DNA of 5,816 nucleotides from CAZEVI01 sp964515615 (lineage in GTDB: Bacteria; Patescibacteriota; UBA1384; XYA2-FULL-43-10; CAINNR01): assembly GCA_964515615.1 (NCBI GenBank), contig CAZEVI010000040.1:1-5816 (forward strand), given 5' to 3'. The position numbers were made by a program, and so were the translations under genes. How positions within the stretch are numbered: the stretch's first letter is position 1; each line of letters starts with the position of its first letter. The notes beneath the pieces are model-generated. The model made no database searches, had not been told where the DNA came from, and saw nothing but the letters and a program-made list of their open reading frames with translations. Shown here piece by piece: positions 1-4,817 of this stretch.

Positions 1-63
1 CATTATTCATTAAATGGGAGAACACCAAACGAATGCCTAAAAGTGCAAAATGTCCTGTCCTAA
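1..63 (+). CDS. Integrase-core (DDE) transposase, C-terminal end only
   Basis: Frame 1 from the left edge encodes about 20 residues including HYSLNGRTPNECL and then stops at TAA (61-63). This resembles the closing motif of rve-type DDE transposases/integrases such as IS481 and IS3 relatives, where a 'PHxxLxGxTPxE' block follows the last catalytic glutamate. The catalytic residues would lie to the left of the window, so I cannot tell whether the gene is intact or a remnant, nor assign an IS family firmly. It points to an insertion sequence ending near position 65-120. The short length makes this a motif-based call only. Confidence 0.6.
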   Translation, partial: HYSLNGRTPNECLKVQNVLS

Positions 64-91
64 AACAAGTTGGTTGAAAAAATGTTTTAGG
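59..91 (+). repeat. 9-bp perfect inverted repeat just after the transposase stop
   Basis: CCTAAAACA (59-67) and TGTTTTAGG (83-91) are exact reverse complements separated by 15 bases. The left arm overlaps the transposase stop codon. It could be a hairpin that ends the transposase transcript or part of the right terminal repeat of the insertion sequence. There is no long T run after it, so a classical intrinsic terminator is not supported. The left end of the element is outside the window, so the terminal-repeat reading cannot be tested here. Confidence 0.5.
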
Positions 92-121
92 GTGAAAATT
101 TAGAAAATGCAATGGGATGGA

Positions 122-232
122 ATAGATTGCTTTGTCGCGCAGGCGCTCCTCGCAATGACAAAAAAATCGCAATGACAAAAATAGATTGCTTTGTCGTGCA
201 GGTGCTCCTCGCAATGACAAAAAAATCGCAAT
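122..232 (+). repeat. 59-bp tandem repeat, left array (two copies)
   Basis: Two head-to-tail copies at 122-180 and 181-232. The second is cut at base 52 where the terminator A-run begins. Each unit opens with ATAGATTGCTT and contains CTCCTCGCAATGACA, then an A-run and a second CGCAATGACA. The copies differ from each other at two bases (CGCGCAGGCG versus CGTGCAGGTG) and from the array at 2468-2799 mainly in the central bases 11-24. ATTGC and GCAAT near the ends of the first half make each unit a weak palindrome. This belongs to the widespread class of 'GATTGCTTCG...CTCCTCGCAATGAC' interspersed repeats often mis-translated as SLRGATEQRSNL-like peptides. Confidence 0.85.
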
Positions 233-233
233 A

Positions 234-265
234 AAAAACCGAACCCTTGGGGTCCGGAGGTTTTT
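234..265 (-). terminator. Intrinsic terminator of the RNase J gene
   Basis: Outer arms AAAAACC (234-240) and GGTTTTT (259-265) are exact complements, and inner arms ACCC/GGGT close a small loop, with one mismatch and a short bulge between them. Read on the minus strand the hairpin ends in a run of Ts, as expected for a Rho-independent terminator, and it lies about 35 bases beyond the RNase J stop codon. The A/T-rich arms also make it potentially bidirectional, so it could stop transcripts coming from the transposase side. Confidence 0.75.
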
Positions 266-299
266 GAAATAGAATTATGAAAATAATGCGAAGAAAAAA

Positions 300-1814
300 T
301 TAAATTGTTATGGTGCCGTCAACTGGCAGACCGTTGGTTGTAACGGTTAGCCGCCGGCGGAGATTCCGCTCAAACCTGTGGCGCCTCGTGGCGTGGGCGT
401 GGATTGCCGACACCACCCCCGGAGAGACGAGACGAACTGCCTCGGCCAGCTCCGAGAAATCGGCGTGGCCGCTGGCGTGCAGTCTTGGGCAGGACTCAAC
501 GCGCCAGTTGGCGTTGTTGTAATTTTCCTCCTCCTCGGCTTCATCTTTTGAAGTTTGATCCGAATCGAAATTATTCTTTTTCGATTCGCCGATTTTTCCG
601 AATTTGCGAGCATCCTCTTCGGAAATGCCGGCAACAATAATCTTGTAAACGATTTTTGACAGCCGGTCGAGCATTCCGTTAACCGCCAGGCGGTTGCCGG
701 GAATTACTCGAGTTGGGATAACAACGACATCATCTGGTAGAAGCTTGATGTTGTCGCTGTCTTTGTGGCTGGCCTTAGTCAATGTGGCGTCGGGCTCAGC
801 CTGGCTACCGGTAACAAAAATTACAGCGTTATTTTCGGAAAATCTTTTCTGAAAATCCTCACGAAAAACTCCAAACTGGCGACAAAAATAGGTCATTGCA
901 CTATTGGGGCCACCGGAAGTTTCAACTCGGCGGCGGCCAATCTCGTTAGCAATGCTGGCGAACAGCGAATTCTCTTCGCCGCTAACCGAGAAGTTAGCAA
1001 TGATAATTCGTCGACCGGCGAAATCACGCTTCTTGATGATCTTCTGAAATTCAGTGCTGGTTGAAATTAACGAAGTTACATTCTGCTTTTGATCCTCGCC
1101 GCCGGTGGCGTCGATTAGCAAAAGGTCAATACCCATTTGACCGATTGTCTGCAAGGTATTGACGGTTTTGTTCCACTCAATCTGACCCGACATTTGAAAT
1201 CTGAAATCAGTCAAATAACAAATGTTTTTGCCGGCGGCGCTAACTACCAGTGCCCGCGATTCCTGAATTGTGTGGCAAATAGGAAAGGAAAAAACGAAGA
1301 AAGGTCCGATTTTCTGTTCCGTTTTCAGGGGGCGAAATTCAACCGTATTCGCTTCCTCTTCGGAAATTCGCCTCTTTTGTATTGCATAAAACAGGACTCT
1401 TTCTATAACAATTTTTGCTATTTCGGAACAATAAATCGGAAAGGGATTTTCTCGAATTCCCCTCATATGAATCAAATGGGGAATTCCGCTGACATGATCC
1501 TGATGACCATGGCTGATCACTAGACCGTCAACGGTGTTCCAATCAACACCATCAAAATTTGGAATGAATTTTTCTTTTACCTCGTCGCCCAGTTCGTCGT
1601 TGTACGGACGAGCGCCGCAATCAAGAAAAAGGGAATGAGAATTGTTTTCATCAATTACGTTAATTGATTTGCAATTTGGTCCGCCTATTTCCTTTTGCCC
1701 GCCGTGAGAGCGGACAGAAATGGTTTTTTGCCGAACTGGAACCGGCAAACCGGCCAGTCGGTACAACTCCTCTATTTGACTCCGATTGAAATAAATAACT
1801 TCGGACTGATGCAC
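300..1814 (-). CDS. rnj: RNase J-type metallo-beta-lactamase/beta-CASP ribonuclease
   Basis: A protein of 504 residues of the RNase J family: zinc-dependent 5'-3' exo/endoribonucleases of cytoplasmic mRNA decay and rRNA maturation. Visible motifs are GGQKEIGGPN (38-47, like GGxxEIGxN of RNase J), the zinc motif HGHQDH (102-107), H181 in CHTIQES, D203 in LTDF, D235 in LLLIDATG, the beta-CASP segment with VTGSQAEPDA (334-343) and VIPGN (370-374), ASGHADF (447-453, motif B) and IHAH (471-474, motif C). The protein ends after the second metallo-beta-lactamase half, so the ~100-residue C-terminal domain of Bacillus RNase J1 (555 aa) is absent. An acidic, low-complexity insert (about 409-436) precedes ASGHA. 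The start is GTG at 1814. It has AAAGGA (1824-1829) nine bases upstream, and an in-frame stop lies a short way further upstream with no ATG in between. It is transcribed alone. The codons for about residues 424-504 are strikingly GC-rich. The family is sure; the exact role (J1-like exonuclease or other beta-CASP RNase) is less so. Confidence 0.88.
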   Translation of the reverse strand: MHQSEVIYFNRSQIEELYRLAGLPVPVRQKTISVRSHGGQKEIGGPNCKSINVIDENNSHSLFLDCGARPYNDELGDEVKEKFIPNFDGVDWNTVDGLVISHGHQDHVSGIPHLIHMRGIRENPFPIYCSEIAKIVIERVLFYAIQKRRISEEEANTVEFRPLKTEQKIGPFFVFSFPICHTIQESRALVVSAAGKNICYLTDFRFQMSGQIEWNKTVNTLQTIGQMGIDLLLIDATGGEDQKQNVTSLISTSTEFQKIIKKRDFAGRRIIIANFSVSGEENSLFASIANEIGRRRVETSGGPNSAMTYFCRQFGVFREDFQKRFSENNAVIFVTGSQAEPDATLTKASHKDSDNIKLLPDDVVVIPTRVIPGNRLAVNGMLDRLSKIVYKIIVAGISEEDARKFGKIGESKKNNFDSDQTSKDEAEEEENYNNANWRVESCPRLHASGHADFSELAEAVRLVSPGVVSAIHAHATRRHRFERNLRRRLTVTTNGLPVDGTITI

Positions 1815-1823
1815 TTCGCATCG

Positions 1824-1829
1824 TCCTTT
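1824..1829 (-). promoter_or_regulatory. Ribosome-binding site deciding the GTG start of RNase J
   Basis: On the minus strand AAAGGA ends nine bases before the GTG at 1814. A closer ATG (two bases after AGGA) opens a different frame that lacks any RNase J homology, so the GTG is the better start. The site follows an A-rich single-stranded stretch and lies 13 bases after the last arm of the leader structure at 1843-1882. Confidence 0.6.
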
Positions 1830-1842
1830 CTTTTTTTATTTT

Positions 1843-1882
1843 GTACCACAAACATCTCCGAGAGGTGGTACTTCTTGGAGAT
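1843..1882 (-). promoter_or_regulatory. Structured leader of the RNase J mRNA (possible pseudoknot)
   Basis: In minus-strand RNA order: ATCTCC (1882-1877), 5 nt, GTACCAC (1871-1865), 5 nt, GGAGAT (1859-1854), 4 nt, GTGGTAC (1849-1843). ATCTCC pairs perfectly with GGAGAT (6 bp), GTACCAC pairs perfectly with GTGGTAC (7 bp), and the two pairings interleave. They can therefore form an H-type pseudoknot or two alternative hairpins. The block falls between the predicted transcription start and the RBS. Regulation of translation or of decay of the nuclease's own mRNA is a reasonable inference, not shown. Confidence 0.45.
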
Positions 1883-1895
1883 ATTCGTCCACACA

Positions 1896-1924
1896 ATTGT
1901 AGTAGAAAATTTTAGATTTGTCAA
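1896..1924 (-). promoter_or_regulatory. Sigma-70 promoter of the RNase J gene
   Basis: The minus strand reads TTGACA (1924-1919), a 17-base spacer, then TACAAT (1901-1896). The -35 box is perfect, the -10 box has one mismatch, and the spacing is optimal. Transcription would start near 1889, giving a leader of about 75 bases. This is the strongest promoter-like sequence in the window, which fits a constitutively expressed housekeeping nuclease. Confidence 0.8.
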
Positions 1925-2002
1925 GAGCGTGGCACGAAGGATAGAAAGGATAGAAATGAGTGTTTCTTACCAAATTACTAATGATTAATGAATCCCGAAA
2001 TT

Positions 2003-2087
2003 ATAGATTGCTTCGTTGTTCGCTTGCCGCGAACTCCTAGTAATGGCAGAACTTTGCTCACAATGACAAAAAGAGTTCGCAATGACA
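2003..2087 (+). repeat. Degenerate copy of the 59-bp repeat upstream of the GIY-YIG gene
   Basis: It starts ATAGATTGCTTCGTTG exactly like the units of the large array and ends with two imperfect CAATGACA blocks (about 2061 and 2080), but the centre is longer and diverged (CCTAGTAATGGCAGAAC). It has the same orientation as the arrays at 122-232 and 2468-2799. Together with the RNase J promoter and leader it fills the stretch between the RNase J gene and the GIY-YIG gene; I see no other gene there. Confidence 0.65.
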
Positions 2088-2119
2088 TAATGGTTGTGTG
2101 ATTAATAATAATTTTAGTA

Positions 2120-2151
2120 TCATTGCGAGGAATGAAATGACGAAGCAATCT
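2120..2151 (-). repeat. Inverted repeat copy carrying the GIY-YIG start site
   Basis: On the minus strand this reads AGATTGCTTCGT (2151-2140), a diverged centre, then TCCTCGCAATGA (2131-2120). Both outer blocks match the 59-bp unit, but the copy is in the opposite orientation to all the other copies. Read on the plus strand it supplies GCGAGG (2125-2130) and ATGACGAAGCAATCT (2137-2151), that is, the probable ribosome-binding site, start codon and first five codons of the nuclease gene. Confidence 0.7.
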
Positions 2152-2436
2152 AAATCATACTACATATACGCCATGATGAGTGCTAGTAATCAAGTAATTT
2201 ATTTTGGTGTTACAAATAACCTGATTCGTCGGGTTTATGAGCATCGAAATAAAATAATTAAATCATTTACTTCAAAATACAATGTTGTCAAGCTGGTTTA
2301 TTTTGAAGAGTTTAAAGATGTCTTGTCCGCAATATCTCGGGAGAAGCAAATTAAAGGGGGATCAAGAAAGAGGAAAATCGATTTGATTGGGACTAACAAT
2401 CCGGATTTTAATGATTTATACGAGGATCTTTTATAA
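2137..2436 (+). CDS. Small GIY-YIG (URI-type) nuclease
   Basis: From ATG at 2137 the protein is 99 residues: a single GIY-YIG domain like the stand-alone family related to UvrC N-termini and UPF0213/YhbQ. Visible motifs are YYIYAM (8-13, the 'GIY' strand), VIYFGVTNNLIRRVYEH (20-36, the 'YIG' strand, catalytic Tyr22 and Arg31/32), FEEFKDVLSAISREKQIKG (56-74, with the metal-binding Glu69), and NPDFNDLYEDL at the end. Length and layout are those of a complete member. The open frame extends back to a GTG at 2098 without an RBS, whereas ATG 2137 has GAGG six bases upstream, so I chose 2137. The start region is made of an inverted copy of the local repeat, and the repeat array begins at 2437, immediately after TAA. 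DNA cleavage linked to the repeats is an inference; the in vivo role of these small proteins is largely unknown. Confidence 0.85.
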   Translation: MTKQSKSYYIYAMMSASNQVIYFGVTNNLIRRVYEHRNKIIKSFTSKYNVVKLVYFEEFKDVLSAISREKQIKGGSRKRKIDLIGTNNPDFNDLYEDLL

Positions 2437-2467
2437 AGATTGCTTCGCTTTGCTCGCAATGACAAGA
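2437..2467 (+). repeat. Short (deleted) repeat copy abutting the GIY-YIG stop
   Basis: AGATTGCTTCG followed by CTTTGCTCGCAATGACAAGA is a shortened version of the 59-bp unit, lacking the centre and the second CGCAATGACA block. It begins one base after the nuclease stop codon (2434-2436) and leads directly into the regular array. Confidence 0.7.
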
Positions 2468-2799
2468 ATAGATTGCTTCGTTGCTCAGTCGCTTCTCGCA
2501 ATGACAAAAAAATCGCAATGACAAGAATAGATTGCTTCGTTGCTCAGTCGCTCCTCGCAATGACAAAAAAATCGCAATGACAAGAATAGATTGCTTCGTT
2601 GCTCAGTCNNNNNNNNNNNNNNNNNNNNNNNNNNNNNNNNNNNNNNNNNNNNNNNNNNNNNNNNNNNNNNNNNNNNNNNNNNNNNNNNNNNNNNNNNNNN
2701 NNNNNNNNCTCGCAATGACAAAAAAATCGCAATGACAAGAATAGATTGCTTCGTTGCTCAGTCGCTCCTCGCAATGACAAAAAAATCGCAATGACAGAG
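2468..2799 (+). repeat. 59-bp tandem repeat, right array (interrupted by a gap)
   Basis: Full units start at 2468, 2527, 2586 (cut by the N run) and 2741 (ending about 2796). The tail of one more unit is at 2709-2740. Apart from one base (GCTTCTCGC versus GCTCCTCGC in the first unit) the units are identical, which points to recent expansion or homogenisation. Each contains ATAGATTGCTTCGTTGCTCA, CTCCTCGCAATGACA, an A-run and a second CGCAATGACA. There are no variable spacers, so it is not a CRISPR array. Apparent reading frames here are repeat translations. The array fills the ~380 bases between the GIY-YIG gene and the zinc-ribbon gene, where I see no gene. Confidence 0.9.
2609..2708. other. 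Assembly gap (100 N placeholder) inside the repeat array
   Basis: Exactly 100 N. The left flank stops after base 23 of a 59-bp unit and the right flank resumes at base 28. If the array is regular, the true gap is 4 bases plus a whole number of 59-bp units. One hundred does not fit, so the length is the conventional scaffold placeholder and the copy number is unknown. Confidence 0.95.
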
Positions 2800-2818
2800 T
2801 GGGTTGTAGTATATAAAA

Positions 2819-3148
2819 CTATTCCGGTACTGAGAATCCGGCTGCTTCAACTTTTTTGTTGCGGTTTTTGATTTCTTCCTTAAAGCACTCCTCGCATAAA
2901 ATGTCATCGCTTTTAGGTTCAAAGGGAACTTCGGCTTTTTTGTTGCATTTTCGACAACGAATCCAATTCATCGGATGTTTTTCGCGAAGCTGAGCCTTGA
3001 ATTTTTCGCCACAGGGTTTGCAGCGTTTGGGAATATTTTGCAACCCTTTATCGCGAAAAAACTGCTGTTCGCCGGCAGTCCAGATAAATTTATCGCCGCA
3101 TTCTTTGCAAACGAGTACTTGATCTTCAAATTGTTGTTCCTCGACCAT
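2819..3148 (-). CDS. Small two-module zinc-ribbon protein
   Basis: From ATG at 3148 the protein is 109 residues with four CxxC pairs. C14/C17 (CKEC) and C43/C46 (CKPC) bracket FIWTAGEQQFFRDKGLQNIP, the signature of the 'probable zinc-ribbon' family (zf-trcl/PF13451 type: a TAGEQ-F---KG---P-RC core). C65/C68 (CRKC) and C85/C88 (CEEC) bracket KAEVPFEPKSDD, the CxxC...PFEP...C-E-CF module often fused to it. A basic stretch (KNRNKKVEAA) follows. Such proteins are common next to unrelated genes; a nucleic-acid-binding role is guessed from zinc and charge only. The frame stays open to 3304, but the extra 52 codons run through the promoter and into the holB start, so I reject them. There is no Shine-Dalgarno before ATG 3148; the leader is almost pure A/T. 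It stands alone on the minus strand, divergent from holB. Confidence 0.82.
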   Translation of the reverse strand: MVEEQQFEDQVLVCKECGDKFIWTAGEQQFFRDKGLQNIPKRCKPCGEKFKAQLREKHPMNWIRCRKCNKKAEVPFEPKSDDILCEECFKEEIKNRNKKVEAAGFSVPE

Positions 3149-3196
3149 AAAATATATATTAAATAAAATCAAAAAGATGTAAGAGCGTCTAAAATC

Positions 3197-3225
3197 ATTA
3201 TCGCCTAGTAGCGGTTTGTTGTCAA
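3197..3225 (-). promoter_or_regulatory. Sigma-70 promoter of the zinc-ribbon gene
   Basis: The minus strand has TTGACA (3225-3220), a 17-base spacer and GATAAT (3202-3197). The transcript would start near 3190, about 42 bases before the ATG at 3148. This supports the shorter protein, because the longer frame would begin upstream of its own promoter. Confidence 0.75.
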
Positions 3226-3237
3226 TTCGGCCAAAAT

Positions 3238-3268
3238 TTGATAAATTTCGACTAGAGGTGATTATTAT
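3238..3268 (+). promoter_or_regulatory. Possible promoter of the holB-ricT-TPR cluster
   Basis: TTGATA (3238-3243) and TATTAT (3263-3268; TTATTA one base earlier) are separated by 18-19 bases. The spacing is slightly long, so the call is weak, but the divergent intergenic region (3149-3296) must hold a plus-strand promoter and this is the best match I see. The -35 box would lie 12 bases from the -35 box of the opposing promoter. Confidence 0.4.
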
Positions 3269-3296
3269 ATAGCGGTGTTTTAGCTGGGATTTATTT

Positions 3297-4007
3297 ATGA
3301 CCAAAGAGGAAAAATTGGGAAAAAATAGCGAGGTGCAGTCGTTTATTTATTTCGGTTCAAACTGCGAAATTTCCTATGCTGCAGCTAAAAAGTTTGCCGA
3401 AAATGCCGGCATCTCCGAGTTTGATACTTATGAAATTGAGCCAGAGGAAAACGGCAAAAATTCCAAAGGCGAGATTGGTGTTAAAATGATTCGCGAATTA
3501 ACACGTCAGATGAACTTGACGCCCGGACACGGTGGCGGTAAACTGGCGATAATAAGAGAAGCCGATAAGTTAGGTTTGGAGGCCGCTAACACCTTGCTGA
3601 AAACGCTTGAAGAACCGCCAAAACACGCAACATTGATTTTGCTTTCGGCCGACTTGCAACTTTTGCCGACAATTCGTTCACGCTGCCAGATTGTTCGTTT
3701 TGAAGATGCCTTGTCTTCTGGCGATGAAGAAATTTTAGCCGAGTTTCGCCAGTCGCTGCTGGGGAATCTTAAAACAGTTTTTAAATCAGCCGAAAAGATG
3801 AGCAATGAAGATGATCTTGAGCGCCGTTTGGATATTATTATCTCCTCAATTAGAAATCAGCTGCCGGCAGACCCTAACACCAACAAGGTAAAAGTGATAA
3901 AATTAATTTTGTCGGCCAAGAAAAATTTGAAAGCAACGACCAATAAGCGACTGGTTGTGGAAAATTTATTGATGAATATTAAATATGGCTATACAAAAAG
4001 TTCGTAG
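3297..4007 (+). CDS. holB: DNA polymerase III delta-prime subunit (clamp loader)
   Basis: A 236-residue AAA+ clamp-loader subunit, the delta-prime component that helps load the sliding clamp at replication forks. Motifs: SFIYFGSNCEISYAAAKKFA (15-34) in the place of the P-loop but without GxxGxGK, so probably no ATP binding; IGVKMIRELTRQMNLTP (60-76); KLAIIREADKLGLEAANTL (82-100, Walker-B region with the typical 'EAANxLLK'); LLKTLEEPP (100-108); LLPTIRSRCQ (122-131) with the SRC sensor/arginine-finger motif. The C-terminal helices end in TTNKRLVVENLLMNI, like the collar domain 'N-RL-LE-LL'. It is shorter than the E. coli protein (334 aa) and lacks a four-cysteine zinc module. ATG at 3297 has a weak GGGA (3286-3289) seven bases upstream. 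It ends in tandem stops TAG TAA, and ricT starts 15 bases after the first. First gene of the plus-strand cluster. Confidence 0.88.
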   Translation: MTKEEKLGKNSEVQSFIYFGSNCEISYAAAKKFAENAGISEFDTYEIEPEENGKNSKGEIGVKMIRELTRQMNLTPGHGGGKLAIIREADKLGLEAANTLLKTLEEPPKHATLILLSADLQLLPTIRSRCQIVRFEDALSSGDEEILAEFRQSLLGNLKTVFKSAEKMSNEDDLERRLDIIISSIRNQLPADPNTNKVKVIKLILSAKKNLKATTNKRLVVENLLMNIKYGYTKSS

Positions 4008-4022
4008 TAAGTATCAATTAAT

Positions 4023-4817
4023 ATGGAAAAAATAGTCTTGAAGATAAAAAGTACCGGCCAAGTTTTGGAGGCCGATGCCGGCAATTTGAAATTGACCGTC
4101 GGTGATTGGCTTTTAGTTGAAAACCGCGAATGCAAAGAAACGGCGATTATTGTTGATCGGGAACAGTTGAAGGAGATTAAAACCGAGGAAGATTTGGTTG
4201 ATGATCCGGAAGTTGAAATTATCAGAAAATTGTCGGAAAAGGATTTGCAGCAATACGAGGAGTTCAAGAAGATCGCTCAGGGGTTAATTCCCGAGTGCCA
4301 AAGAAAGATTGAATTTCACAAATTACCGATGGAGTTGATGGATGCCGAACTTTCATTTGACGAGAAAAAACTGACTTTTTATTTTGTTGCCGAAGGACGA
4401 GTTGATTTTCGATCGCTGGTCTCCGATTTGGCATCGACATTCAAAAAATTGATTAGGTTGCAGCAAGTCGGCGCCCGCGATAAAGCCAGATTTGTCGGCG
4501 GTTGCGGTCGTTGCGGCCAAGTCCTTTGCTGCCGGCGATTTTTGAAAGGCGATTTGGATTCGGTAACATTGGAAATGGCGCAAATTCAGGGACTGGCAGT
4601 TATGGGATCGAGTCGGGTAACCGGCTGTTGTGGTAAATTGATGTGCTGTTTAAAATATGAACTGCCGGAATATCAAGAAGCGGTTAAAAAAATGCCGAAG
4701 ATCGGTCAAGAGATCAAAACCGAAAGAGGTAAAGGTGTGGTGATCTCGCAAAACATTTTAGCCAAAAAAGTATTAGTTGAGTTTGAAGACGGGACAAAAT
4801 TGGAGGTTTTGTGTTAG
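4023..4817 (+). CDS. ricT: PSP1-domain protein, RicT/YaaT-like
   Basis: A 264-residue protein of the PSP1/YaaT family (Bacillus RicT is about 275 aa). The C-terminal PSP1 part shows AEGRVDFRSLVSDLASTFK (123-141), RLQQVGARDKARFVGG (145-160), GCGRCGQVLCC (160-170), TGCCGKLMCCLKYE (200-213) and a closing 'MPKIGQEIKTERGKGVV...' segment (224-240). The cysteine clusters C161/C164/C169/C170 and C202/C203/C208/C209 match the family's metal-cluster ligand region. In B. subtilis RicT, with RicA and RicF, forms an iron-sulfur complex that modulates RNase Y-dependent mRNA maturation; whether such partners exist here cannot be seen. It follows holB as in B. subtilis (holB-yaaT-yabA), which supports both calls. 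ATG 4023 has no clear Shine-Dalgarno (A/T-rich leader), so coupling to holB or leader-independent initiation is likely. Its end overlaps the next gene by 7 bases. Confidence 0.88.
   Translation: MEKIVLKIKSTGQVLEADAGNLKLTVGDWLLVENRECKETAIIVDREQLKEIKTEEDLVDDPEVEIIRKLSEKDLQQYEEFKKIAQGLIPECQRKIEFHKLPMELMDAELSFDEKKLTFYFVAEGRVDFRSLVSDLASTFKKLIRLQQVGARDKARFVGGCGRCGQVLCCRRFLKGDLDSVTLEMAQIQGLAVMGSSRVTGCCGKLMCCLKYELPEYQEAVKKMPKIGQEIKTERGKGVVISQNILAKKVLVEFEDGTKLEVLC
4802..4806 (+). promoter_or_regulatory. Ribosome-binding site of the TPR gene inside ricT
   Basis: GGAGG, the best Shine-Dalgarno in the cluster, lies in the last codons of ricT and four bases before the GTG at 4811. The spacing is short. 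Its presence is the main reason to accept the GTG and the overlapping arrangement. Confidence 0.6.

Noticed and set aside
310..640. Long plus-strand frames opposite the RNase J 3' end
   Set aside because: They arise from the high GC of this segment and show no recognisable domain, whereas the minus strand encodes conserved RNase J motifs.
1660..1896. Alternative minus-strand frame starting near the RNase J leader (ATG two bases after AGGA)
   Set aside because: Arg/Ser-rich, no domain, and it overlaps the RNase J frame that carries GGQKEIGGPN and HGHQDH.
2098..2136. Upstream GTG start for the GIY-YIG protein
   Set aside because: It has no ribosome-binding site, and the added residues are translated repeat sequence. 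ATG 2137 has GAGG at good spacing.
2485..2794. Overlapping open frames on both strands rich in SLRGATEQRSNL/CHCEERLSNEAI-like peptides
   Set aside because: These are translations of the tandem repeat, run through the N gap, and appear in several frames at once.
2468..2799. Regularly spaced repeats, considered as a CRISPR array
   Set aside because: The whole 59-bp unit is repeated with no unique spacers, and no cas genes are present.
3149..3304. N-terminal extension of the zinc-ribbon protein (52 extra residues)
   Set aside because: It crosses the gene's own promoter and overlaps the holB start; family similarity begins only after the ATG at 3148.
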